In this document: positions 8,145-16,670 of the stretch, piece by piece
Numbering within the stretch: position 1 is the stretch's first letter
How the letters are laid out: each line of letters begins with the position of its first letter
NCBI RefSeq assembly: GCF_030867385.1
Contig: NZ_JAPFBJ010000003.1
Location: 434,001-498,000, forward strand
From: Sphingobium sp. DEHP117
Lineage (GTDB): Bacteria; Pseudomonadota; Alphaproteobacteria; Sphingomonadales; Sphingomonadaceae
DNA: 64,000 nucleotides
Direction of reading: 5' to 3'
Made by a program: the position numbers and the translations under genes
The notes under the pieces: model-generated
The model's input: the letters and a program-made list of their open reading frames with translations, nothing else
Database searches by the model: none
What the model was told of the DNA's origin: nothing

Positions 8145-9666
8145 GGCGTGTCTCCCGACGCAGCGCATCATAGCGTTCGACATTGGCCATTGGTTCACTG
8201 ACCAGCCTCAATGCCTGCGGTGCCGTCACCGGCGGCGTAGCGGTGGGCTTTCCGTCGAGCAGCCGATGCAGCAGGTTGAGGATATGGGTCTTGGTCGGGA
8301 CGCCAGCCTCCAGTGCCCGTTCGACCGCAGTCAGCACGGCCTGTTCGTCATGATGGAGCACCAGTGACAGGATCTCGACCATCTCTCTGTCGCCACCAGG
8401 GGTGCGCAGCAGATGCGTCTGCAACCGCCGGAAGGCATCGGGCATCTCGAGGAACGGCGCACCGTTGCGCAACGCTCCGGGCTTGCGCTGGACGACGGCG
8501 AGATAATGGCGCCAGTCATAGACAGTATGGCCCGGCAGATGATGCGACCGATCGATGATGCGCTGGTGCTCGCATATCACCTGACCTTCGGCAGCGACCA
8601 GAATACGGTCAGGGTAAATCCGCAATGACACGGGCCGATTGGCGAAGGATGCCGGTACGCTGTAGCGGTTCCGGTCCAGATGGACGAGGCAGGTCGGCGA
8701 GACGCGCTTGCCCAGTTCCACAAAGCCATCGAACAGCCTGCCCATCGGCATCAGGCTTTGCACTTCGTCGGCCCACGCGTCCGCGACCGAACCCGGCTCG
8801 ATCCCGTGCGGTATCTCCTGCCACAAGGCCCTGCAGCGCTGTTCGAGCCACAGGTTGAGCGCATCAAGGCTCTCAGCCTGAGGGACAGGTTGCCACAGGC
8901 GATGGCGGGCGTCCTGAACGTTCTTCTCGACCTGGCCTTTCTCCCATCCTGCTGCCGGGTTGCAGAACTCGGCCTCGAACAGGTAGTGGCTGACCATCGC
9001 CAGAAAGCGGGCATTGACGGTCCGCTCTTTGCCGCGCCCGACCTTGTCGACGGCGGTGCGCATATTGTCGTAAATGCCCCGGCGCGGAACGCCACCCAGC
9101 ACACGGAACGCGTGATTATGGGCGTCGAAGAGCATCTCGTGCGTCTGCAACAAATAGGCCCGCACCAGAAAGGCCCGGCTGTGGCTGAGCTTGAAGTGCG
9201 CCACCTGCAACTTGGTGCGTACCCCGTCGATGATCGCCCAGTCCTCGCTCCAGTCGAACTGGAACGCTTCTCCCGGCGCGAACGCCAACGGCACATAGGT
9301 GCCGCGACCGCTCATCTGCTGCGCTTGCCGGTAATCGTCGCGCCAGGCTCGTGCAAAGGCAGCAACCCGGCCATAGGAACCGTCATAACCCAGCGCGACC
9401 AGATCGGCGTGCAACTGCTTCATCGTGCGCTTCTGCTTGCGCGGGCGTCCCATCTCCCGCTTCAGCCATGCCGATAATCGTTCGGCAAACGGATCCAGCT
9501 TGCTCGGCCGCTCCGGCACCTTGAACCGGGGCTCCACAGTCCCTGCACGCAGATATTTACGGATGGTATTACGGGATAGTCCCGTGCGTCGCGCTATCTC
9601 CCGGATCGGTAAATGATCGCGCAAATGCCAGCGCCGAATAATGCTCAATAACGCCATGTCCAACAC
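8134..9666 (-). CDS. istA: IS21 transposase IstA
   Basis: A 510-residue transposase. An N-terminal helix-turn-helix ([21 protein letters not shown]) recognises the ends, and a central DDE integrase-core domain includes FQFDWSEDW and the KGQVEKNVQ segment with the catalytic glutamate. A C-terminal beta-barrel-like domain contains DRNRYSVP. No interruption is visible, and the length is normal for the family. With istB it makes the element potentially active. Confidence 0.93.
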   Translation of the reverse strand: MLDMALLSIIRRWHLRDHLPIREIARRTGLSRNTIRKYLRAGTVEPRFKVPERPSKLDPFAERLSAWLKREMGRPRKQKRTMKQLHADLVALGYDGSYGRVAAFARAWRDDYRQAQQMSGRGTYVPLAFAPGEAFQFDWSEDWAIIDGVRTKLQVAHFKLSHSRAFLVRAYLLQTHEMLFDAHNHAFRVLGGVPRRGIYDNMRTAVDKVGRGKERTVNARFLAMVSHYLFEAEFCNPAAGWEKGQVEKNVQDARHRLWQPVPQAESLDALNLWLEQRCRALWQEIPHGIEPGSVADAWADEVQSLMPMGRLFDGFVELGKRVSPTCLVHLDRNRYSVPASFANRPVSLRIYPDRILVAAEGQVICEHQRIIDRSHHLPGHTVYDWRHYLAVVQRKPGALRNGAPFLEMPDAFRRLQTHLLRTPGGDREMVEILSLVLHHDEQAVLTAVERALEAGVPTKTHILNLLHRLLDGKPTATPPVTAPQALRLVSEPMANVERYDALRRETRHAS

Positions 9667-9769
9667 TCCATGATCCCTCGCTCATCAAAGCCAGGGATGA
9701 GTTCAACATGGGTCAAATCTCAGTGGAAATTTATAACCCTCCCGGGTCAACTCTCAGCGACAATCAACA

Positions 9770-10172
9770 GATTCGCCTCTTCCACGACGATCCCAACGTA
9801 ATGGTCATGGTAGCAAATCCTGCGGCGGCAGGGGAAGGAATCAGTCTCCATACCGTTTGTCATCATGCAATCTATCTAGATCGTAATTTTAATGCTGCTC
9901 AGTATCTCCAGTCTGAAGATCGTATTCATCGGCTCGGCCTTTCACAGGACCAAGACACCACTATCGAGATTGTCGAATGTGCAGGGAGCGTAGATGAGGC
10001 CGTCCGTCAAAGGTTGGAGTTCAAGGTGGGCCAGATGGGGGCCGCGCTGAATGATTCCGGCCTGCGAATTTCTCCTGTGCAGATCGCTGCCGATGAAGAA
10101 GATGAAGGTTACGGCGCTGGCACTCTCGACGAAGGCGATGTGCAGGCGCTTCTTGATGCTCTTGGAGGTTAG
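9770..10172 (+). pseudogene. 5'-truncated SNF2/DEAD-type helicase (C-terminal fragment)
   Basis: About 133 residues of helicase C-terminal domain. The segment NPAAAGEGISLHTVCHHAIYLDR and the following SEDRIHRLGL match motifs V and VI of SNF2-like superfamily 2 helicases. The gene is cut exactly at the IS21 right end; the few codons upstream read into IS sequence. The missing N-terminal ATPase part is not anywhere in the window. The next gene, a DUF3883 nuclease-like protein, starts 2 bases later behind a strong GGAGG, so the two once formed an operon, probably a helicase-nuclease defence pair. Confidence 0.85.
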
Positions 10173-10174
10173 CC

Positions 10175-11035
10175 TTGCAACCTCTTTCTCCAGGCCTAGC
10201 ATTCGGTTGCATTGAGCTTCTTGCCGTAATCCACCGGAACGAGCTGACGCCGAGCGGGGTCCACTCCTTATCACTCGGCTCCGTTTCATCTGCTTTGATC
10301 TATCGAGCATGTCACGATCTGTCCTGGCTCGAGGTTCGAGAAAACGGGCTTTTAGCTGTAACAGTTCGAGGAGAACGAGCCACGCAGGCCGGCAGTCCCC
10401 AGGCGGGGCTCCGCGTGATGCTAAACGATTATATTGAGATAGATCAGCCTCCATGGCTGCAATTGGTTCCATACGGACGAAGGGAGACCCTCCTTCAAGC
10501 TCCGCCCAGCATCCGCCAAGTTTTCGTTGAAGCCGGACTTGCATACGGAGACGATGACGAAACTGTTCGCTTTTGGGATGGGCTTGCGGCGCGAGCACGA
10601 GGCATGCGGGATGGAGTTTTGACCGAAATTGGCCGTCAGGGCGAGCGGCATACTCTGCGGTATGAGCGCAATCGCACAGGCTTTGAACCTAAATGGGTTG
10701 CATTGGACAGCTCGTCAGATGGCTATGACGTGCTGTCTCGCATCTCAATGTCAGATAGCCGAAGATTGACAATTGAAGTCAAGGCAAGCGAGCGTCGCGT
10801 TGAGCATGCCTCTTTTTATCTAACCCGAAACGAGTGGGAGACTGCAACTTCATCACTGTCTCATCAATTCCACCTTTGGTCTCTAACCCCGAATGCTGTT
10901 CTGCTAGCCGTTGTTCACCTCGACGAGATCGATGCGCACGTGGCAAAGGATTGTGGTGCCGGAATTTGGCAAAGCGTTCTTATTCCCTTCCAATCTTTTG
11001 CAGGAAAGTTTGAGGCCGTTCCGGATATGGAATAG
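10175..11035 (+). CDS. DUF3883 PD-(D/E)XK nuclease-like defence protein
   Basis: A 286-residue protein. The TTG start is supported by GGAGG eight bases upstream, and no ATG fits better. The C-terminal half matches DUF3883: a Glu-rich helix after G-E-R-H-T-L, then DGYDVLSRIS, TIEVKAS (the D...ExK-type catalytic core) and FYLTRNEWETA. This domain is a restriction-endonuclease-like fold found beside helicases in defence loci. The N-terminal half is of unknown function. Its partner helicase is truncated, so the system is probably inactive even though this gene is intact. It is expressed from whatever promoter now lies in the IS or upstream. Confidence 0.75.
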   Translation: MQPLSPGLAFGCIELLAVIHRNELTPSGVHSLSLGSVSSALIYRACHDLSWLEVRENGLLAVTVRGERATQAGSPQAGLRVMLNDYIEIDQPPWLQLVPYGRRETLLQAPPSIRQVFVEAGLAYGDDDETVRFWDGLAARARGMRDGVLTEIGRQGERHTLRYERNRTGFEPKWVALDSSSDGYDVLSRISMSDSRRLTIEVKASERRVEHASFYLTRNEWETATSSLSHQFHLWSLTPNAVLLAVVHLDEIDAHVAKDCGAGIWQSVLIPFQSFAGKFEAVPDME

Positions 11036-11454
11036 GGAAGTTCTAATCTGCCCCAACGTTGAAGTGCCTGCGCTAACCCGAGTTGGCTGATGGAACATTT
11101 GCGATTGATGTGACCTGCATCGAACTGATAGCCTTCCGTAGAATAAATACTACTAAAACAAGTACATATGTTCATCCACCAAACGCGGTGCGGTCGAGAG
11201 CTTCAGAGAATATTGGCCGCAAGAGGGCGGAATTTGGCTTACCTCGCTGACAAGCAGTGGAGAGGTTGCTGCCGATAACCCTTGAAACACACCGGATTTT
11301 TGGCGCCAAACCCAAGGAATAGAAAGATTCCAATGGGTTAAATGGCGGTGGGAGAGAGCCTGCGGACGAACTCTCTCATCGAAGGGCATCTAAACAGGCA
11401 GTGAGCCTGCGAAAAGTTGCGGTCGGCTATTGCGGATAAGCAATCGCAACAGGC
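11036..11454. other. Intergenic region, no convincing gene
   Basis: About 420 bases between the DUF3883 gene and the MqsA-like gene. Short frames here (for example minus strand 11153-11389) lack ribosome sites and family features. The only structure is an imperfect hairpin at 11309-11339 (AACCCA...TGGGTT outer arms, GGAAT...ATTCC inner arms). It is AT-richer than its surroundings, consistent with a recombination scar or promoter DNA. Confidence 0.6.
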
Positions 11455-11877
11455 CTATGCGGCTTCCTTCCGGTGCACCCGCTGCTTCAGAACCGAGAGC
11501 CCGGACGGATCCCTGTCGAGCAGCAGCAGGGCGCTCATCACCGCATGGCTGACAACCACATCGCCGCTCTCGTATTTCTGGAAAGCGTTGGGCCCACCGC
11601 CAATGAGACGACCAGCATCCTTCTGCGTGAGGTGCAGGCGCTTCCTGATGCGGCGCACCGCCTCGGGATCGAGCAAGCCCTCCACCTGGGCCTTGAGCCG
11701 GTTCAGAGCCCGATCGGAAATCTTCATGTCGTCGCCGGTGTGAATGCTCTCGTCGCTTGCATCACAATACCAGCCGGGCATGTCGAAGGTGGACTCGTGT
11801 CCCTTGTAGGTGATGGTCATCGGCCGAACGTCGCGGAACATCGGCTGGCCCGTTTCCGGGCAGGTGGGGTTAGTCAT
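11455..11877 (-). CDS. mqsA: MqsA-family antitoxin
   Basis: A 140-residue two-domain antitoxin. The N-terminal domain carries CPETG and GWYCDASDES; the C-terminal XRE-type helix-turn-helix includes RIRKRLHLTQKDAGRLIGGG and AFQKYESGDVVVSHA. In E. coli MqsA the N-domain binds zinc with two CxxC pairs. Here only the first Cys of each pair remains (Cys6, Cys38), with Thr and Ser at the second positions, so classical zinc binding is unlikely. It overlaps the upstream mqsR by 8 bases and should repress the operon through the palindrome at 12198-12214. Confidence 0.88.
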   Translation of the reverse strand: MTNPTCPETGQPMFRDVRPMTITYKGHESTFDMPGWYCDASDESIHTGDDMKISDRALNRLKAQVEGLLDPEAVRRIRKRLHLTQKDAGRLIGGGPNAFQKYESGDVVVSHAVMSALLLLDRDPSGLSVLKQRVHRKEAA

Positions 11878-12187
11878 TGCCCTTCTCCTTGAACGACAGA
11901 AGCAAAAACTCGGTCACGGCATCGGCCGTGAACTTGACGTACAAAGCCCCCTGTTCCGAGGGAACGTGGTAGACATCCTGCCAGACCCGATGATCGGCAA
12001 AGGATGTCATGGACTTATAAAAATGGCGTCGCTCGATCGTCTGGATGGTTGCAACGATCTCGTTTCGGCCAAAACCAAGCGAAGCCGCTCCTCTCAGAGC
12101 GGAACCTGTGACATTGAGCTTCTCGACCGTTGAGAAAACGGCTTTGACCGCTTCAATGTCATAGGTCGGCTTTCGCTTCTCGGTCAT
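11870..12187 (-). CDS. mqsR: MqsR-family mRNA interferase toxin
   Basis: A 105-residue RelE-fold RNase toxin of the MqsR family, recognised by the N-terminal EKRKPTYDIEAVKAVF, the central VATIQTIERRHFYKSMTS and the C-terminal VYVKF-like strand (ALYVKFTADAVTEFLLLSFKEK). The ATG at 12187 has AGGG five bases upstream; an upstream in-frame start inside the operator is less likely. The family cleaves mRNA, mostly at GCU in E. coli. The toxin-first gene order with an overlapping antitoxin is the family norm. Confidence 0.88.
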   Translation of the reverse strand: MTEKRKPTYDIEAVKAVFSTVEKLNVTGSALRGAASLGFGRNEIVATIQTIERRHFYKSMTSFADHRVWQDVYHVPSEQGALYVKFTADAVTEFLLLSFKEKGND

Positions 12188-12197
12188 TGCCCTTGAT

Positions 12198-12214
12198 AAC
12201 ACCACTGTGGTGTT
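12198..12214. promoter_or_regulatory. Palindromic operator of the mqsRA operon
   Basis: Arms AACACCAC and GTGGTGTT are perfect complements with one central base. The site starts 10 bases upstream of the mqsR ATG, the position where MqsA-type antitoxins bind for autorepression. MqsA of E. coli recognises a different palindrome, so binding here is inferred from position and symmetry. Confidence 0.65.
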
Positions 12215-12260
12215 TTTTCAAGAGTGCCGATTCCGTCAGCCCGCCGGTGTTCGCGCGCGG

Positions 12261-12896
12261 CTAGGTTTGTCGGCTTGCCACATAGAATCCCCGCCGATGG
12301 CGGCCCAAATATCGTATCAGCCCTCTGTCCTTCAGGTTGGCAATGTCGCGTTTCGCGGTGCGGCTGCTGACCTGCCAGTGCACGACGACGTCTTCAACGG
12401 TGCATCGGTCGCCCTGCGCGACTCGCGCCAGCAGCCACTCCTGACGCTCGTTCAGCGGCAAATTAATGGTGACATGGATGTCACCATTAATGTCACCATT
12501 CGTGTCACCATTAACGCCGTTGAAGAGGCCCAATTGCGCTCCCGATCCGGACCCGGCCGGGCCGTGCGCGAAAGACGCAGCCGTGCCATTCGGGAGTGCC
12601 TCAGCCGGTGCCGTTGATGGATCCATATCAGCCAGGAACTGCCGAACCAGCTCGCGAACAGCCGGAGACTTCATGCAAAGTCTCATTAGAAAATAACCGC
12701 TTGGACCGGAAACCCCGCTCACCCAGTTCTTTACGCTGCGCTCGCTGGCACCGGTCCAGCGCATGACGGTCTTGACCGTTCGGTGGGTCTCATCATGCTC
12801 GCGGCGCAAGGCATCCGCGATGAGTTCCGCATAGTCCTTCGCCGACTTCGCCAGCCCGTTCCATGGGTGCAACATTCTGCCCTTTTTCGGCAACAT
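12261..12896 (-). CDS. Putative HTH DNA-binding protein with iteron-encoded linker
   Basis: A 211-residue protein with two probable DNA-binding parts. The N-terminal helical region contains RTVKTVMRWTGASERSVKNWVSG, a helix-turn-helix. The C-terminal winged-helix-like region contains RCTVEDVVVHWQVSSRTAKRDIANLKDRGLIRYLG. They are joined by a repetitive Asn/Gly/Asp linker (NGVNGDTNGDINGD) encoded by 12-base tandem repeats. It lies divergent to the recombinase, so it probably controls excision or replication of that mobile module. No exact family was assigned. Confidence 0.65.
   Translation of the reverse strand: MLPKKGRMLHPWNGLAKSAKDYAELIADALRREHDETHRTVKTVMRWTGASERSVKNWVSGVSGPSGYFLMRLCMKSPAVRELVRQFLADMDPSTAPAEALPNGTAASFAHGPAGSGSGAQLGLFNGVNGDTNGDINGDIHVTINLPLNERQEWLLARVAQGDRCTVEDVVVHWQVSSRTAKRDIANLKDRGLIRYLGRHRRGFYVASRQT
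12463..12514. repeat. 12-base iteron-like repeats inside HTH gene
   Basis: TGTCACCATTAA, TGTCACCATTCG and TGTCACCATTAA begin at 12479, 12491 and 12503, an exact 12-base spacing. An inverted copy (TTAATGGTGACAT at 12463-12475) forms a perfect 13-base inverted repeat with 12478-12490 around a GG centre. The regular phase and dyad symmetry resemble protein-binding iterons, although the repeats also encode the linker of the host protein. Confidence 0.7.
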
Positions 12897-13016
12897 CCTC
12901 CGCTCCTTCCACCGCTACATTCACGTGCGAGCGGAACGGTAGGCAGAGGTGCTCTTCGGGCTGCAGTTGGTGGATGCCCTGGACTGCTGCAGCGGCTGAA
13001 CCGGAAAGGGCGACGC

Positions 13017-14591
13017 TTGAAGGATTGGCAGAACGAAAAGGACCAACCCAACCATGACCCGACAGCCCGCGTCGTGCGGGCCGCCGAATACGTCCGCATG
13101 TCCACCGATCACCAGAAATACTCGACCGAGAACCAGGCCGATGCGATCCGCCATTATGCATCCTCGCGGGGCATTGAGATCGTCAGCACCTATGCTGACG
13201 ACGGCAAAAGCGGCCTGTCGATCGACGGACGTGCTTCGCTGCAGCGCCTGATTGCCGACGTCGAATCCGGCGCTGCCGATTTCGAGATGATCCTGGTCTA
13301 CGATGTCAGCCGGTGGGGCCGCTTCCAGGACGCCGACGAAAGCGCCTATTACGAATACATCTGCCGCCGGGCCGGGATCCAGATCGCCTATTGCGCCGAG
13401 CAGTTCGAGAACGACGGCTCACCGATGAGCACCATGTTCAAGGGCTTCAAGCGGGCCATGGCTGGCGAATACAGCCGAGAGCTCTCGGTCAAGGTTTTTG
13501 CCGGCCAAGGGCGGCTCATCGAGAAAGGCTACCGCCAGGGCGGCCCCGCCGGCTTCGGCCTGCGCCGGACGCTGATCGATGAACACGGCGCGACCAAGGC
13601 GGTGCTCGGCCGCGGAGAGCAAAAGTGCCTGCAGACCGACCGCGTGATCCTGACTCCCGGGCCGGACGAGGAAATTGCCGTCGTGCAGGAGGTCTACCGA
13701 GCCTTCGTCCATGATGGGCAGACCGAGCGCGAGATCGCCGAGGCACTCAACGCCCGCGGCATTCTCACCGATCTTGAACGCCCATGGACGCGCGGGACCG
13801 TCCACCAGCTCCTGATCAACGAGAAGTATGTCGGCGACAATGTCTGGAACCGCCGCTCGTTCAAGCTGAAGAAGAAGCGGGTACGCAACGCCCCGGACAT
13901 GTGGATCCGGTCACAGGGCGCATTCGAGGGGATCGTCGAGCGGGACCTGTTCGAGGCGGCCCATTCGATCATCACGGCGCGCTCGTTCCGCCTGTCCGAC
14001 GAGGAAATGCTGGAAGCGCTTCGGGGCCTTTACGCCAGCAAGGGCCTGCTGTCCGGCATCATCATCGATGAATGCGATGGCCTGCCGTCGAGCAGCGCAT
14101 ACAGTTCCCGGTTCGGCAGCCTCCTGCGCGCCTACAGCCTGGTGGGGTTCACGCCCGACCGGGACTACCGTTACGTCGCGATCAACAGAGCCCTGCGAGA
14201 TCTGCATCCCGATGTCCTGCGGCAAGTGCTCGACGGTTTGCGCGAACAGGGCAGCGAAGCCTGGCAGGATCTCGAGACCGATCAGGTGATCGTCAACGGC
14301 GAGTTCAGCCTGTCGGTGGTCATCGTGCGTTGTTTGACCACGCCGACGGGTCTGCTGCGCTGGAAGCTGCGGTTCGACACTTCGGTCATGCCCGACATTA
14401 CCATCGTGGTACGCATGGACACCGAAAACCGGGCGCCGCTCGATTTCTACCTGTTCCCCCGCCTCGATGTCGCGTCCGACCGGGTGCGACTGGCCGAAGA
14501 CAATGGCCTCAGTCTCGACGCCTACCGCTTCGACACCCTCGACTACCTCTATGACATCGCCGCCCCAGTGCGCATCGCGGAGGCCGCCTGA
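13017..14591 (+). CDS. Large serine recombinase (resolvase/invertase type)
   Basis: A protein of about 524 residues. It has an N-terminal resolvase domain with the catalytic serine in EYVRMSTDHQ (Ser29 from the TTG at 13017) and DVSRWGRF, followed by a Recombinase domain (AGQGRLIEKGYRQGGPAGFGLRR, REIAEALNARGI, TVHQLLINEKYVGDN). Such enzymes integrate or excise mobile elements. The start is uncertain: TTG 13017 has GGAAAGGG upstream. An ATG at 13054 with an excellent AAAAGGA site is in a different frame, which hints at a frameshift near the N-terminus. Its stop overlaps the next gene (TGATG). The same recombinase plus two RepB-like genes occurs as a unit in other alphaproteobacteria. Confidence 0.85.
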   Translation: MKDWQNEKDQPNHDPTARVVRAAEYVRMSTDHQKYSTENQADAIRHYASSRGIEIVSTYADDGKSGLSIDGRASLQRLIADVESGAADFEMILVYDVSRWGRFQDADESAYYEYICRRAGIQIAYCAEQFENDGSPMSTMFKGFKRAMAGEYSRELSVKVFAGQGRLIEKGYRQGGPAGFGLRRTLIDEHGATKAVLGRGEQKCLQTDRVILTPGPDEEIAVVQEVYRAFVHDGQTEREIAEALNARGILTDLERPWTRGTVHQLLINEKYVGDNVWNRRSFKLKKKRVRNAPDMWIRSQGAFEGIVERDLFEAAHSIITARSFRLSDEEMLEALRGLYASKGLLSGIIIDECDGLPSSSAYSSRFGSLLRAYSLVGFTPDRDYRYVAINRALRDLHPDVLRQVLDGLREQGSEAWQDLETDQVIVNGEFSLSVVIVRCLTTPTGLLRWKLRFDTSVMPDITIVVRMDTENRAPLDFYLFPRLDVASDRVRLAEDNGLSLDAYRFDTLDYLYDIAAPVRIAEAA

Positions 14592-15490
14592 TGACGGAAT
14601 CACGCCCCCAGCAGATCGAAATGATCCCGATATCACGGATCACCGTGCTCAACCCGCGTTCGCGCAACAAGCGTCAGCACCGGGAGATCGTGAACAACAT
14701 CGAGGCGATCGGCCTCAAGCGCCCAATTACCGTAAGCCGGCGCCAGGGGCCCGGCGGCCCCCGGTACGACCTGGTATGCGGGCAAGGACGCCTCGAGGCC
14801 TTTCAGATGCTCGGGCAGACGGAGATCCCGGCCGTTGTGATTGAGGCGGCCGAGGACGAATGCCTGGTCATGAGCCTGGTCGAGAATATTGCCCGCCGGG
14901 TGCAGCGCCCCATCGATGTCATGCGCGAGATCGGTGAGCTCCGGAAGCGCGGGTACAGTGAGGCGGACATCGCGCGGAAGATCGGTGTCCATAACTCGTG
15001 GGTCAGCATGGTGGTGTCGTTGCTCGAACGCGGCGAGGAACGGCTGTTGGCCGCAGTCGAAACCGGCCTGATCCCCGTCACCATGGCCATCGAGGTCGCT
15101 CGCGCCGAAACCGAGGAAGCCCAGAACCTGCTGCTGGAGGCTTACGAGACCGGTAAGCTGAAGGGAAAGAAGCTCGCCTCCGTCCGCCGCCTGCTCGATC
15201 ATCGCCTTCGCAGCCGCAGTAAGGGCATCGGCTCCAGCCGCATGGGACCTCGCGCGGGCAATCGCCGCATCACGGCAAACGACCTGCTGCAGGTCTATCA
15301 ACGCGAGGCGGAGAAACAGCGCATCCTTGTCAAGAAGTCGGATTTTACCCAGACGCGCCTGCTGTTCGTTGTCGAGGCGATTAAGGACCTCCTTGGCGAC
15401 GAAGGGTTCGTCACCCTGCTGCGGGCCGAGGGGTTGGAAACCATGCCGCGTGCCCTCGCGATCAAGATCGCCGGAGGCCTGGATGGCTGA
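14591..15490 (+). CDS. ParB/RepB-like protein (RepB C-terminal type), first copy
   Basis: A 299-residue protein. The N-terminal ParB domain carries RSRNKRQHREIVNNIEAIGL and CGQGRLEAFQMLG (the CTP-binding GxxR region), then a helix-turn-helix (GYSEADIARKIGVHNSWVSMVVSLLERG) and a C-terminal RepB-partition-like helical region. In repABC plasmids RepB binds centromere sites. Here it sits in an operon with a recombinase and no ParA/RepA ATPase, so a role in regulating or directing the mobile module is more likely than partition. Start and stop overlap both neighbours. Confidence 0.8.
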   Translation: MTESRPQQIEMIPISRITVLNPRSRNKRQHREIVNNIEAIGLKRPITVSRRQGPGGPRYDLVCGQGRLEAFQMLGQTEIPAVVIEAAEDECLVMSLVENIARRVQRPIDVMREIGELRKRGYSEADIARKIGVHNSWVSMVVSLLERGEERLLAAVETGLIPVTMAIEVARAETEEAQNLLLEAYETGKLKGKKLASVRRLLDHRLRSRSKGIGSSRMGPRAGNRRITANDLLQVYQREAEKQRILVKKSDFTQTRLLFVVEAIKDLLGDEGFVTLLRAEGLETMPRALAIKIAGGLDG

Positions 15491-16442
15491 CTGGCAACCC
15501 GAGCACGCAATCGAACCGGGTGGCGATCCGCACGTTCATCTGGCCTTCGAGCGCCAGACCATCACGATTGCGATATCGGCTCTCGTCCCTCTGAAATCAC
15601 TTCGCGAGGGCGTGCGCGAGAGCAAGAAGTACGCCCAGATTGTCAGTTCCATCGAGGCGATCGGACTAGTCGAGGCGCCGGTCGTCATCGCCGACACCCA
15701 GCATCCCGGGCAGTATTTCCTGCTCGATGGCCATCTGCGCATCGAGGCCCTGAAACAGCTCGGGACCGAGACCGTCGATTGCCTGGTTGCAACGGACGAC
15801 GAGACCTACACCTACAACAAGCGGGTCAACCGCCTGCCGCCGGTGCAGGAGCATCGCATGATTGCGCGGGCTGTAGAGCGAGGGGTGGCTCCGGCTGTCA
15901 TCGCCGAAGCCTTGGGGCTGGAGGTCGGCTCGGTGCACCGCAAGTTTCGTCTGCTGGACGGAATCTGTCCGGAAGCGGTGGATATTCTCAAAGACACCAC
16001 CTGCCCGATGAACGTGTTCGAGGTGCTGCGTCGCATGTCGACGATGCGCCAGATTGAGGCCGCCGACCTCATGGTTGGGCAAAACAACTTCTCCCTGATG
16101 TTTGCGAAGGCCCTCCTGGCTGCAACGCCAGATGATCAGCTCGTCAAGCAGCCGAGGAAGGGCCGCAAGGGTGACGCGAATGGCCCGACCACCCAGCAGA
16201 TTGCCCGTATGGAGCGCGAACTGGCGGCGCTGCAGACCCAGGTGAAATCGGTCGAGGACAGCTACGGCATCGACAACCTGCATCTCACGGTAGCCCGGGG
16301 CTACATCGCCAAGTTGCTGGGTAACGCCCTGATTGTCCGATGGCTCTCTCAGAACCGACACGAATACCTCGGCGAATTCCAGCGCATCGCCGAGATCGAA
16401 ACGATCGCGCCAGTGTCACCGCCCGCACTGGGGCAGGAATGA
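15483..16442 (+). CDS. ParB/RepB-like protein (RepB C-terminal type), second copy
   Basis: A 319-residue protein whose ATG at 15483 overlaps the preceding stop by 8 bases. The ParB domain includes KYAQIVSSIEAIGLVEAPVV and LLDGHLRIEALKQLG, followed by an HTH-like segment (GVAPAVIAEALGLEVGSVHRKFRLLDG) and a C-terminal RepB-like helical region with a coiled-coil stretch (RMERELAALQTQVKSVE). It is a distant paralogue of the first copy, and the two probably act as a heteromer. No ParA is nearby. Confidence 0.8.
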   Translation: MADWQPEHAIEPGGDPHVHLAFERQTITIAISALVPLKSLREGVRESKKYAQIVSSIEAIGLVEAPVVIADTQHPGQYFLLDGHLRIEALKQLGTETVDCLVATDDETYTYNKRVNRLPPVQEHRMIARAVERGVAPAVIAEALGLEVGSVHRKFRLLDGICPEAVDILKDTTCPMNVFEVLRRMSTMRQIEAADLMVGQNNFSLMFAKALLAATPDDQLVKQPRKGRKGDANGPTTQQIARMERELAALQTQVKSVEDSYGIDNLHLTVARGYIAKLLGNALIVRWLSQNRHEYLGEFQRIAEIETIAPVSPPALGQE

Positions 16443-16670
16443 ATATGATGGGGACCCGGACCCGATAAGCGCGGGGACCATGGGAGAAGCCGCACTGTGG
16501 GGCGGATCGAGCATGGTGGTGGGAATGGCGGCGAACCCGCATGTAGCCCACTAGGCCGGCCGTCATATGGACCGGCTGCATGCCGCAGTATTGCGCATGT
16601 CAGGCAAGGGCGTGTCGACATATTCGGGACTGTCGGCACGCCCAACCGCCCAAGGCGATCTCGCCGCCTT

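Larger units (their letters stand above)
7278..9769. mobile_element. IS21-family insertion sequence (2492 bp)
   Basis: Both ends begin TGTTGAT and share about 30 bases of inverted repeat with one mismatch, each containing GAGAGTTGACCCGGGA. A second related repeat (GAGA-GTGACCC type) lies inside each end, the multiple transposase-binding layout typical of IS21. The element encodes istA and istB on the minus strand. The flanking bases do not match (GACAC on the left, GATTC on the right), so no target duplication is visible. The left flank is phage DNA, while the right flank enters the middle of a helicase gene. Confidence 0.9.

Noticed and set aside
7268..9790. Target-site duplication for the IS21 element
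   Set aside because: Left flank GACAC and right flank GATTC do not match over the usual 4-8 bases.
11309..11339. Imperfect hairpin in the gap
   Set aside because: Mismatched, without a T tract, and in no relation to a gene start; not enough to call a regulatory element.
11153..11389. Minus-strand 78-codon frame in the gap before mqsA
   Set aside because: No ribosome site, no family features, low-quality composition.
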